A stretch of 15,649 nt of DNA from Candidatus Heimdallarchaeota archaeon (GTDB taxonomy: Archaea > Asgardarchaeota > Heimdallarchaeia > Hodarchaeales > LC-3). The DNA is taken from the NCBI GenBank assembly GCA_027364495.1, contig DAHXPE010000034.1, forward strand, positions 1 to 15,649, written 5' to 3'. Under the pieces are notes generated by a model, which did no database searches, was not told where the DNA came from, and saw only the letters and a list, made by a program, of their open reading frames with translations. This document shows positions 1-8,263 of this stretch, piece by piece (within the stretch, counting starts at the first letter, position 1; every line of letters begins with the position of its first letter). Made by a program: the position numbers and the translations under genes.

Positions 1-662
1 GATTAGCATTTTTATTAAGTACAATAGCAACTTATGGAGATCCAACCAATAATCGTTCTATTAACGGAGTTTATGGCCAAAATTGGCATGATTTTTGGTC
101 CAAAATAGGTAAGAAATTCAATATAAGAGATACATGGAATACTGCTTATACGTTATTTAGTACACCAAATTCAAATAGACCTATGATGGTGAGTTATTTA
201 ACTGACCCAGCATACAATTATTGTCTCTCTAATGATACAAGTGTTTCCTCAATAGTCACGACGTTACCAAATGGCACAAAATCAGGTTGGTTCCAAATTG
301 AAGGTATCGGGATTGTAAAAAACTCTCCAAGACAAACTGAAGCAAATATCTTTATGAACTGGTTTTTAAGTAAATCATTACAAGATAATATTCCAGAATC
401 TCAGTGGATGTTTCCTTCAAATACACAGGCATCTATTCCCGCTTGTTTTGCAGAGGCTGGTGTTCCAAAACTTTCAACTATTGTTCCATTAAATAATTAT
501 CTATCTAATAAAGACTTAAAAGAATATATTACGACATGGGAAAATGAATGGCAATCAGCCCTTGTAACCAAAAACCTTCCTGGTTTTCAAATAACAGGTA
601 TGATTGTGTTTGTGCCTATTATTGCAGTAATTGCCATAAATAAAAAAAGAACACGAAAATAA
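1..662 (+). CDS. thiB: Thiamine-type ABC transporter substrate-binding protein, 5'-truncated by the window
   Basis: This is the extracytoplasmic binding protein of a thiamine importer. The frame is open from position 3, so the gene begins before the window; 219 residues remain, and ThiB/TbpA proteins usually have about 330. It tracks the C-terminal two-thirds of ThiB closely: LAFLL near 3-17, WNTAYTLF at 135-158, VSYLTDPAY at 189-215, QWMFP at 402-416 and a terminal WENEWQSAL. The Trp at 135, the Tyr pair at 195 and 213 (six residues apart) and the Trp at 405 match aromatic residues that, as I recall, contact thiamine in E. coli TbpA. The protein ends in LPGF, about 17 hydrophobic residues and NKKRTRK, a PGF-type C-terminal membrane anchor typical of archaeal surface proteins. 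The stop lies 15 nt before thiP. An iron-binding FbpA relative is less likely because of the Trp/Tyr pattern. Confidence 0.85.
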   Translation, partial: LAFLLSTIATYGDPTNNRSINGVYGQNWHDFWSKIGKKFNIRDTWNTAYTLFSTPNSNRPMMVSYLTDPAYNYCLSNDTSVSSIVTTLPNGTKSGWFQIEGIGIVKNSPRQTEANIFMNWFLSKSLQDNIPESQWMFPSNTQASIPACFAEAGVPKLSTIVPLNNYLSNKDLKEYITTWENEWQSALVTKNLPGFQITGMIVFVPIIAVIAINKKRTRK

Positions 663-677
663 ATTCATTGTGAAGCT

Positions 678-2327
678 ATGATCACAAATAAGTCAAATAA
701 ATTATTTCAAGTGTTTATTCTTATTCTTCCCATAGCTTTTTTACTTTTTTTTCTTGTTTTACCAATTCTTTTTACTCTTAATTCATCATTCATTAATATT
801 AATTCAGGTAATTTTACTTTTCAAAACTATATCTCGGTTTTAAATGACCAATTAACTCAGTATTTTATTTATTGGACATTTTATGAATCAATTATAACAA
901 CAATTATAGCAATTTTCTTAGGAGTGGGTTGTTCATACATTTTAACTCATTATAACGTTCCTGCTAAAAGATTCATTCGAAATTTGCTTACTGTTCCTTT
1001 CTTGTTACCATCAATTACTGTTTTAATTGGTTTTATCGTAGTTTTTGGAGACAATATTTTTTCTTCGAATGGTATTATTTTAGCAAATTTATTTTACAAT
1101 TTACCTCTTATGATAAGATTGACAGAATTGGGGTGGATAAGTATTAATCCCGAGTATGAAGTGGTTGCTAAAAGTCTTTCAATGTCTAGATTATCATATT
1201 TTTATCACGTTGAACTTCGTCATCTAGCTCCTTCAATTTTAACTGCGTCATTACTTGTATTTATTTATTCCTTCAATGGTTTTGCAATAGTTCTAGTGCT
1301 CGGTGGAATTCAATATCAAACAATTGAGGTACGGATCTATTATTTATTTTTAGGGATTCAATTTGATGAGGCATCAGCTCTAGCCATATTTTCATTACTC
1401 ATTAATATATGCGTTGTTTTTATATATTTACATTTTTCTTCTCAAAATCAAACAAATATGGAAAATTATTCCTATGAAACAAAAGATATAACTAAATTTG
1501 TTTCTAAAAAATTACGAATGAGGATTTTTAGAATGGTCTTCTTTGTATTTTTTTCTATTGTAATATTTGTTATTTGCATATACCCTTTACTAGGTATTTT
1601 CCAAACGGCGTTTATTGTAAATAATAAACTTAGTTTTAAGAATTTTATAAATCTATTATCAGAAACTATTCCTCCATATGGTATAACTGTGCAGGATATG
1701 GTTTATAATTCTTTGTTTTTTGCAATAAGTGTCCTAATAATATCAATTATTTTCTCTTTATTATTAAATTTTGGTCTTAACTACAAAAGCACCAACAATC
1801 CACCTCCCGTCTTAAGTTTTCAATATTTGACAAATGTAATCGTCATTTTACCATTAATGGTGTCCGCAATAACTTTAATCTATTCAATTTTTTCGTTATA
1901 CAAAACAACATTTCTTTATGAAAACATTGGTCTGATAATAATAATTTCCGATTCATTAATTGCATTTCCTTTTGCTAATAGAATTATAGCTACTGCAAGA
2001 TCGAATATAAATGAAGAGTTATTGGATGTGGGAAAATCATTAGGACTAAATAGATTAAAAGTATTTTTAAAAATTGAATTACCACTTTTGTTTTCAAGTA
2101 TAATTGTAGCTGGAATTTTTAGTTTTGCAATATCAATGGGGGAATTTGCTTCAACTTATTTTATAAGCCGGAGTAACACAGCAACAATTCCCCTCGGAAT
2201 ATACTCATTAATTTCAATAGAAAGAAATATACCAGAGGCAGCCGCATTAAGTTCGATATTAATTTTGGTGACTTTATTTATTTTTTATTTTATTGAACGT
2301 TTTAGCAAATTTGATTTTAGAATTTAA
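678..2327 (+). CDS. thiP: Thiamine-type ABC transporter permease with two fused permease domains
   Basis: This is the membrane channel of the importer. At 549 residues it is a fusion of two binding-protein-dependent permease domains, as in ThiP and FbpB. I see about 12 hydrophobic segments, starting near residues 10-35 and ending near 521-541. Each half has an EAA-type cytoplasmic loop that docks on the ATPase: residues ~157-187, containing AKSLSMSRLSYFYHVEL, and ~444-472, containing GKSLGLNRLKVFLKIELP. The second loop is closer to the family consensus. The ATG at 678 follows thiB by 15 nt, and no strong Shine-Dalgarno sequence is visible. Thiamine as substrate is inferred from the neighbouring binding protein; the permease alone would also fit an iron-type transporter. 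Confidence 0.85.
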   Translation: MITNKSNKLFQVFILILPIAFLLFFLVLPILFTLNSSFININSGNFTFQNYISVLNDQLTQYFIYWTFYESIITTIIAIFLGVGCSYILTHYNVPAKRFIRNLLTVPFLLPSITVLIGFIVVFGDNIFSSNGIILANLFYNLPLMIRLTELGWISINPEYEVVAKSLSMSRLSYFYHVELRHLAPSILTASLLVFIYSFNGFAIVLVLGGIQYQTIEVRIYYLFLGIQFDEASALAIFSLLINICVVFIYLHFSSQNQTNMENYSYETKDITKFVSKKLRMRIFRMVFFVFFSIVIFVICIYPLLGIFQTAFIVNNKLSFKNFINLLSETIPPYGITVQDMVYNSLFFAISVLIISIIFSLLLNFGLNYKSTNNPPPVLSFQYLTNVIVILPLMVSAITLIYSIFSLYKTTFLYENIGLIIIISDSLIAFPFANRIIATARSNINEELLDVGKSLGLNRLKVFLKIELPLLFSSIIVAGIFSFAISMGEFASTYFISRSNTATIPLGIYSLISIERNIPEAAALSSILILVTLFIFYFIERFSKFDFRI

Positions 2328-2330
2328 GTA

Positions 2331-3410
2331 ATGATTGCAATGTTAGAATTAAATAATATTAGATATACGTATGATAAGACATTCAAAATAGAGAATATTT
2401 CATTTACCTTAGGAAAAGGGGAGACATTAGCAATAGTAGGACCCTCTGGTAGTGGAAAAACAACATTATTAAAACTCATTTTGGGTAGTTTGGAGCCAGA
2501 TGAAGGTTTAATAAATCTCGATTCAATAAATATTACAAATTTAAATATAGATAAACGAAATATAGGTTATTGCCCTCAAGATCAATTACTGTTTCCTCAT
2601 TTAAATGTATTTGATAACATAGCAATGGGATTAAAGGCTAAACATCTTCCAAAACGAGAAATAATAGAACAAGTTGAAAAATTAGCTCAAATGAGTGATA
2701 TTAATTTTATCTTGAAGCGAAAGACCAATCAAATAAGCGGTGGGCAAAAGCAGAGAGTGTCAATTTTAAGAGCTTTAGCTACAAATCCAAAAATACTTCT
2801 CTTAGATGAACCGTTTCATAATTTGGATGCTCAAATAAAAGGACAAATAGTAAATTACATAAAAAAAGTACAATCACTGTTGAATATCGGAATAATATTT
2901 GTAACTCATGATATCACAGAAGCAAAATTATTAGCTGATAAAATACTAATTTTAATAGATGGACAAATGAAGCAGGTTGGAAGCTCCAGAGAATTGAGTT
3001 ATAATCCAAATTCATATGAGGTAGCTAAAGCAATGGGAATACCAAATATATTTGAAATACAATCCCACAATGAAGAAAAAAATATCATTAAACTCGAAAT
3101 TGGTGAAATTAAGTTAGAAGAAATAAAGTACAAAGGACAAAAGAATGTTCTTATAGATCCGACCGGTATAATTCTAGATTCAAAGAAAGAAGCTGATTAT
3201 GGAATATTTCAAGGACTAATTAAGGGAATATTATATGATTTATTAACACAAAAACAAATTTTAGAAGTTCAAATTATTGAAAATAATCCATCCAAAGAAG
3301 AAAAAGAAATTGCAGGGCTTCAAATCACATTAGATTCTGAAGAGTTTAAATTGGAAAAAAATCAGAAAATAGAATTTAATATTCCATCCGAAAGTTTAAA
3401 GTTTTTTTAA
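2331..3410 (+). CDS. thiQ: Thiamine-type ABC transporter ATP-binding protein with a C-terminal TOBE-like extension
   Basis: This is the cytoplasmic ATPase that powers the importer. All nucleotide-binding motifs are present: Walker A GPSGSGKTT at residues 37-45, a Q-loop Gln in GYCPQDQ, signature ISGGQ at 135-139, Walker B ILLLDEP at 155-161 and switch His in VTHD at 191-194. The protein has 359 residues, whereas bacterial ThiQ has about 230. The extra ~115 residues (about 245-359) look like the TOBE-type regulatory domain of MalK/PotA/FbpC ATPases: NVLIDPTGIIL, then GLIKGILYDLL, then a final FNIPSESLKFF. The start is 3 nt after the thiP stop; an ATG at 2340 is an alternative. An oligo-T run (3402-3409) overlaps the stop and could end the transcript. 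The name thiQ rests on context, since the ATPase itself is generic. Confidence 0.83.
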   Translation: MIAMLELNNIRYTYDKTFKIENISFTLGKGETLAIVGPSGSGKTTLLKLILGSLEPDEGLINLDSINITNLNIDKRNIGYCPQDQLLFPHLNVFDNIAMGLKAKHLPKREIIEQVEKLAQMSDINFILKRKTNQISGGQKQRVSILRALATNPKILLLDEPFHNLDAQIKGQIVNYIKKVQSLLNIGIIFVTHDITEAKLLADKILILIDGQMKQVGSSRELSYNPNSYEVAKAMGIPNIFEIQSHNEEKNIIKLEIGEIKLEEIKYKGQKNVLIDPTGIILDSKKEADYGIFQGLIKGILYDLLTQKQILEVQIIENNPSKEEKEIAGLQITLDSEEFKLEKNQKIEFNIPSESLKFF

Positions 3411-3416
3411 AATCAA

Positions 3417-3752
3417 TTAATATCGTGGCAAACTGGGATCAACTGTTCTAGCCCAATTCTCGATACCACCAACGATATTTACAGCATTAAAACCTTGTTG
3501 ACGTAAATATCTGGTAACTTGTCCACTTCTGCTACCAGTATGGCATAATATTGCCAGTTGTTTATTTTTTGGAAGCTCATTAATCCTACGAACAATTTCA
3601 CTCATCTTGATATGGGTAAAGGGAACAGAAACTAAAGATAAATTAGTATAATTAATTTCCCGATCTTCCCGAACATCTATAATCAAAAAATTCCCGTTTA
3701 TGGCATTAGTTTTAGCTTCTTGTGGTGATATTTGAGGCATATGGCTAAACAT
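3417..3752 (-). CDS. Single-domain rhodanese (sulfurtransferase)
   Basis: This is a small cytoplasmic rhodanese that would carry a sulfane sulfur as a cysteine persulfide. At 111 residues it is one complete domain: IIDVRED at 24-30 (CH2A-type motif), the active-site loop CHTGSRS at 70-76 with catalytic Cys70, and the closing VGGIENW and DPSLPRY typical of the GlpE/PspE-like group. The ATG at 3752 is used; Met5 (3740) is an alternative. It converges on thiQ with only 6 nt between the stops. A sulfur role in thiamine thiazole or thiolated tRNA synthesis is possible but not shown. A TATA-like stretch lies about 20-25 nt upstream. Confidence 0.88.
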   Translation of the reverse strand: MFSHMPQISPQEAKTNAINGNFLIIDVREDREINYTNLSLVSVPFTHIKMSEIVRRINELPKNKQLAILCHTGSRSGQVTRYLRQQGFNAVNIVGGIENWARTVDPSLPRY

Positions 3753-3873
3753 TTTTTATCGTACTCTTTATTATAGTGAATAAAGCTTATTTTTAGATTA
3801 ATAACTAAAGGCTATAAATCTGAGTTATTGACAATTTTTCTTTTTTGAGAGATTTTTAAAAAGGATTTATCTC

Positions 3874-5034
3874 TTAATCCTTCTTATCAGCTTTTTGGTT
3901 ATTGAAATAAAAAGATGTTTCTGGGAAATTCAATTCAACATCAAATAATTTAAATAACCAAAGTAGTAGTGGAACTACGGTAAGTTCTGTTCCATAAAAA
4001 GGAAGTATTAGCAGAAAACAGAATGAAAGAATAATTTCTCGTTCATAAGTTGTTTTACCAAATTTAAAAGATATAAGAACAGAAATGAATGCCGCAATAA
4101 TGAAAATGATCGAATAATAGTTGAGTAAATTAAATAAAAGAACCAGCTCAATTAATATTGGACCATAAATTCCAGCTACCTGACTCCGTGAACTTGTTTC
4201 TAATTGGTACAAAAACGTTGCATTTAGCATATTATAGAAGCCAAATGGAATAATTAATATAGCAAATAATATTGAACCAAAAATATAAGGTTTTAAGAAT
4301 GCTAAATCTTTTATTTTCCTTACATGGGAAAATTCTTCAACTATCTGAACAAAAAGGAGTAATCCTGTAATATACTTAACTCCAGCAGCAAAAATATATG
4401 CAGTAATCCCTATATAATACTGTGTATTATGCCATGAAAGTTTTTTGATCAGATAAAATCCTATTGTAAAGTATAGGACTAATAACGAACTGTTTGTAAA
4501 TAGAAAAAATCCAGTTACAAAGATATAGATTGGAATTAATCTTTTATGCTCCACTTTGTCTAGGATTTTCTTTAGGAAAAAATAGCCAATAGTCAAAAAG
4601 ACAATATTACCGAAAACAAACCATGAATTTTTTAAAAATGGAAAAGTGACTAAGGCTGGTTTACAAATGATATAAACGATGGAATAAACAAATAAATCGG
4701 TAGGAAAATAGTGATAAAGACCAAATACGACATGATTGTTTAATAAATGAACAACGACATTCTGAGCGTAAGGATTTGCACCATTGTTCACAAAGGCCAT
4801 GGTTCCAGAGATAATGGCATCATCCACGTCACTTTGTAAAAAGAAAAAATTTGCAATTACTGAAAAAAATAACCATGCGATCGAAAAAAACCACCAATAG
4901 GTTAAATTTCCTTCTGTTATGATATTTTTTAGATGAACTTTATCTTGGTATATCCAAAGAAAGATTGTTGCTATAACACCAAGATTATATATTATTACAA
5001 ACGGATTTGTGATTGTTTGGGTAACTTGAAACAA
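3874..5034 (-). CDS. GT-C-type polytopic membrane glycosyltransferase-like protein
   Basis: This is a 386-residue membrane protein with about nine or ten hydrophobic segments. After the second segment an external loop holds an Asp cluster (DVDD at 69-72), followed by a Gly-rich stretch ending in GANPY (85-89). That arrangement is characteristic of GT-C enzymes of the GT39/GT87 (DUF2029-like) type, which transfer sugars from polyprenyl-phosphate donors on the outer face of the membrane. Exact donor and acceptor cannot be told. The only usable start is a TTG at 5034, because an in-frame stop lies three codons upstream (5041-5043) and no ATG occurs before the first membrane segment. It is divergent from a similar protein at 5129-6292. 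A T-run (complement of 3858-3862) follows the stop. Confidence 0.6.
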   Translation of the reverse strand: MFQVTQTITNPFVIIYNLGVIATIFLWIYQDKVHLKNIITEGNLTYWWFFSIAWLFFSVIANFFFLQSDVDDAIISGTMAFVNNGANPYAQNVVVHLLNNHVVFGLYHYFPTDLFVYSIVYIICKPALVTFPFLKNSWFVFGNIVFLTIGYFFLKKILDKVEHKRLIPIYIFVTGFFLFTNSSLLVLYFTIGFYLIKKLSWHNTQYYIGITAYIFAAGVKYITGLLLFVQIVEEFSHVRKIKDLAFLKPYIFGSILFAILIIPFGFYNMLNATFLYQLETSSRSQVAGIYGPILIELVLLFNLLNYYSIIFIIAAFISVLISFKFGKTTYEREIILSFCFLLILPFYGTELTVVPLLLWLFKLFDVELNFPETSFYFNNQKADKKD

Positions 5035-5050
5035 ATTGCATCAATTTTCT

Positions 5051-5060
5051 TATTTTATAA
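5051..5060 (-). promoter_or_regulatory. TATA box for the minus-strand GT-C gene
   Basis: Read on the minus strand this is TTATAAAATA, a good match to an archaeal TATA element. Its centre lies about 22 nt upstream of the TTG start at 5034, so transcription would begin at or next to the start codon and the message may be leaderless. No BRE is clear. The divergent plus-strand gene may use the TTTTAAAAAG-like stretch near 5082-5091. Confidence 0.45.
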
Positions 5061-5128
5061 GATGTTTAAACCATTGTCAGTATTTTAAAAAGTACAATTA
5101 AGATTAAAAATTTGGGTTTAAAATAAAA

Positions 5129-6292
5129 TTGTTGTCGAACAGTGAAACCAAAAAATCTGATTTCAATACTATAAAGGAATATCTAAGCAATAGGAATATA
5201 TTAGGATTATTCATTCTTTTTATGGTTGTTAGGCTAATGCTAATTTTTATACCTCCTCTATTTACGACTGATTTGGCAAGATGCCTATTTTATGGACAAC
5301 AATTTTGGAAACATGGTTTTAACGTCTATAAATTAACGCCAATACAATTAGATCCAAATTATCATATCATTGATCCAACGACTCATCAGAAGGCTTGGCC
5401 ATATAATAAATATGATTATGGAGTTATCTCACTATTTTTCTATGCTCTAATTGCATTATTTCCTGTTAGCAATTCAATGTTACTTATTATTACAAAGTTT
5501 TTATTTAATATAGCTGATGTTGTAACATTTTTTTTATTAATTTCCTTATACCAAAGAAATAAAGAGTTCCCAATGATCTTTTGGATAATAATGATTCCAT
5601 TTACAAGTATTGAAGGTCAAGCATTAGCTGTGACGGTATTATTTTTTACATCCAGTCTTTTCTTTTATTCCAAAAACAAAAAATCATTAGCTTATATAAT
5701 ATTAGCTTTAGGATTTCATTGGCAGTATGTTACATTATTTATTTTGCCTTTTTATGTGCTAAACGATTTTTATTTATACTATACAGCTGAAAAAGAACGA
5801 AAAATTCCATTGAAAGATCTTTTAAAGCCAATGCTTGCTTTTATTATTGTTTTTATACTGTTAATGTTCCCACTACTGGTTTCACCTTATATTTTGTCTT
5901 ATGTTTCATATGAAGGAAATCTCTTGGTACATTCAGCCCCTTGGAATCCTTTTTACATTGGATTACCCCTAACAATTTCATCGTTTCTACTGTTATTCTT
6001 TATGATTTACATTCTTTCAAAATGGTATCAGCTAGATACACATCTCAAAGAAAAATTCTTCAAAGGAATTGGATTTATTCCTCTATTAGGTCTATATTCA
6101 TTTCTTTTAATTTATAAGTATGCATTTCCTTGGTATTGGCTTTGGTCCTTCCCATTATATTCACTACTACCAATAAAAATGCGAAAAATATTTTATATTT
6201 TTATGTCAATATGTATTGTCGCGTCGATTGAATTTATTAATTGGACAATTGGATTTCACTATTTTTTTAATTTGTTATTCGTATTTAAATGA
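5129..6292 (+). CDS. GT-C-type polytopic membrane glycosyltransferase-like protein, probable paralogue of the divergent neighbour
   Basis: This 387-residue protein has about nine or ten membrane segments, the first at residues ~24-43. The first external loop holds TTDLA with Asp48, followed by GQQFWKHGFNVY (56-67). Its spacing mirrors the D-x-x-x-G-x-x-F-x-x-x-G-x-N-x-Y pattern of the protein at 3874-5034, which supports GT-C membership and paralogy. A later KAWPYNKYDYG stretch sits where GT87-type proteins have a Tyr/Pro-rich loop. The start is TTG at 5129 or the adjacent TTG at 5132; an upstream in-frame stop (5105-5107) rules out a longer protein, and the next ATG lies inside the first membrane helix. 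The 3' end overlaps the convergent WD40 gene by 18 nt. Substrate unknown. Confidence 0.58.
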   Translation: MLSNSETKKSDFNTIKEYLSNRNILGLFILFMVVRLMLIFIPPLFTTDLARCLFYGQQFWKHGFNVYKLTPIQLDPNYHIIDPTTHQKAWPYNKYDYGVISLFFYALIALFPVSNSMLLIITKFLFNIADVVTFFLLISLYQRNKEFPMIFWIIMIPFTSIEGQALAVTVLFFTSSLFFYSKNKKSLAYIILALGFHWQYVTLFILPFYVLNDFYLYYTAEKERKIPLKDLLKPMLAFIIVFILLMFPLLVSPYILSYVSYEGNLLVHSAPWNPFYIGLPLTISSFLLLFFMIYILSKWYQLDTHLKEKFFKGIGFIPLLGLYSFLLIYKYAFPWYWLWSFPLYSLLPIKMRKIFYIFMSICIVASIEFINWTIGFHYFFNLLFVFK

Positions 6293-8137
6293 AAATTCAA
6301 TAAGCTCACCAATAAAAGTTGAAATTAGCAAAGAATAATTTGTATTATTATGTTTCAGCCAGGTAATATCTGTGGGATTACCCGAGAAAGAAGCTAAAAA
6401 AATATTAGTTAATTCAAAGGAATCACCAAAGGTCTTATAGGAAAAAATCGAGCATGAATTATCAGCACTGATAATAGCCAAAAACTTGTAATCATCTGAA
6501 AATTTGAATTTAAAGACCTCATCAGTATGCAATGTTAACGTGTTAATTTCTTTTTCTTTAAGAACATCAAAAATTATAATCCTACCATTTCGAGCACCTG
6601 TAAATAAATATTTATTATCTTGTGAAAAAACAGAGCTCAAAACGCTATCTGTATGCCCTATATATGTAAATAATTCCTTCATATTCTTATCATGTAATAC
6701 AACGCGCTTATCATTAGATGTAGTGACAATATATTCAAAATCAGTACTAAAGGTAATTGAATTAACAGCATATTTATGAGTTGCATAAGATTCCAGTAAT
6801 AAAAGATCTGGTAATTGCCATTTCTTTATGGATGTGTCGGAAGAAACTGAAATGCACCAATTTTCAGTTGGATGGATAATCAGTTCATTAATACCAAGTG
6901 TATGACTAGATTCAGGATCACTTGATGTAAGAAGTTTTCCACTTTCAATATCCCATAATTTTATGTATTTTTCTTCGGAACCAGTTAATAATTTGTGATC
7001 TGAAGTAATGCCTAACCAATTGATCTTTCCTTTGTGAGCCTCTGTAATTGTTAGTTTTTCTTCAATTTTACCATCTAAAAAGTTCTCTAATGAGTAAAAT
7101 TGGATAGTACCATTTCCATAGCCAGTAATGAGGCTGTTATTTATTGGATCGTATAATAAATGAGAATAATATTCCTTGGTAGCTTCAACTAATAAAATAG
7201 GATATTTTTCGTTATCAATTTTAAAAACCCTGAAGGACCCATCAGCAGAGGCAATAGCAATACTATCTCCAGTCTTATTCCAACATAGATCAGTAACAGC
7301 TAACTTAGGGCCTTTGAATTGTTTGAAAGGTTTCAAACTTCCAGGTTGAAAAATATAGGTGTTACGATCAAAACCACATGATGCAAAACTCTCTTTAAAA
7401 GGACAGAATTTTACGGTGGAAATAGCTGAACTATGAGCATTAAAACAAACAAGTTCGACATAATCGTTTTGAACATTCCAAACCTTGATTTGTTTATTAA
7501 GAGAAGCACTTACTAATAATTTACCATCAGAAGAATAATCTAACCCTTGAATCGGAAGTTCATGAGCTAAAATTTTTTTCCTCACTTTACCTGAAGGGAT
7601 ATCAATGATAACCAAATGATTAGTAGTAGTTCCAACAACACAAGAAAGTTCATGTGGATGGACTGCTATAGCAGTGACACCACCTAATTCTAATTCAAAG
7701 AGCATTTTATTAGTGTTAAGATCATAAATCCGAAATTTTTTGTCTTTAGAACCAGTTAAACAAAAATTATCTTTAATCTTAACAGTTTTTACAATGTTAG
7801 CTGCTTCTATAAAATTAAATTTTACTTCACCAGTTTCATAATCCCAAATTTTTACTGTAGTATCTTCACTGGAAGAAGCAAGAATAAGTTTATCTTGATA
7901 AACTGCAAATTCAATCTGAGTGACCGGTGCAATATGGCCAATGAAGATCTTAATCTCTTTTCCTTTCATATCCCAGATTCTGATTGTATCATCACTTGCA
8001 CCAGTAGCAAGGTAGATAATATCATCATTACTACTTGAAGGAACAAAAGAAACAGTATTAACACTGGCACTATGAGCTTCTTTATGAGGAATTATAACCT
8101 TTCTAGAAACATTAATCTTTGACAAAAGCACTAACAA
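6275..8137 (-). CDS. WD40-repeat protein with 14 repeats (predicted double seven-bladed propeller)
   Basis: This 620-residue protein is almost wholly WD40 repeats with no signal peptide or membrane segment, so it is probably a cytoplasmic interaction scaffold. I count 14 repeats of about 42 residues. Clear examples are DDTIRIWD (49-56), GHIAPV to DTTVKIWD (67-99), NKQIKVWN, EKYIKLWDIESG and GHTDSV to GRIIIFD; others (for example the fourth and eighth) are degenerate. Fourteen would fold as two stacked seven-bladed propellers, as in Aip1-like proteins. No enzymatic domain is attached. The start is uncertain: TTG at 8137, with GTG at 8131 and TTG at 8125 as alternatives and an in-frame stop just upstream. 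It overlaps the end of the GT-C gene at 5129-6292. Partner unknown. Confidence 0.85.
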   Translation of the reverse strand: MLVLLSKINVSRKVIIPHKEAHSASVNTVSFVPSSSNDDIIYLATGASDDTIRIWDMKGKEIKIFIGHIAPVTQIEFAVYQDKLILASSSEDTTVKIWDYETGEVKFNFIEAANIVKTVKIKDNFCLTGSKDKKFRIYDLNTNKMLFELELGGVTAIAVHPHELSCVVGTTTNHLVIIDIPSGKVRKKILAHELPIQGLDYSSDGKLLVSASLNKQIKVWNVQNDYVELVCFNAHSSAISTVKFCPFKESFASCGFDRNTYIFQPGSLKPFKQFKGPKLAVTDLCWNKTGDSIAIASADGSFRVFKIDNEKYPILLVEATKEYYSHLLYDPINNSLITGYGNGTIQFYSLENFLDGKIEEKLTITEAHKGKINWLGITSDHKLLTGSEEKYIKLWDIESGKLLTSSDPESSHTLGINELIIHPTENWCISVSSDTSIKKWQLPDLLLLESYATHKYAVNSITFSTDFEYIVTTSNDKRVVLHDKNMKELFTYIGHTDSVLSSVFSQDNKYLFTGARNGRIIIFDVLKEKEINTLTLHTDEVFKFKFSDDYKFLAIISADNSCSIFSYKTFGDSFELTNIFLASFSGNPTDITWLKHNNTNYSLLISTFIGELIEFSFKYE

Positions 8138-8263
8138 CCGATAAAATTAATAAAGTTAGAAAAGGAATACTTTTAAAATTATTCAAAATTTCAAAGAGTC
8201 AAATTAAGATTAAAATTAAAAAAGCAATATAAAAATTTTTTGGAAAAAGTGTTTATTAAAGAT

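Noticed and set aside
678..3410. Iron(III) importer of the FbpABC type
   Set aside because: The two-domain permease and TOBE-tailed ATPase would fit, but the binding protein carries ThiB-specific W..AY.LF, SY.T.PAY, WMFP and W..EWQ.A elements.
3417..3752. Rhodanese as part of the thiamine importer operon
   Set aside because: It is on the opposite strand and merely converges on thiQ, so co-transcription is excluded; a functional link to thiamine remains speculative.
6504..6779. Open frame on the plus strand inside the WD40 gene
   Set aside because: It lies entirely antisense to well-formed WD40 repeats and has no recognisable product or start signal; the same applies to short antisense frames in etfA and ilvE.
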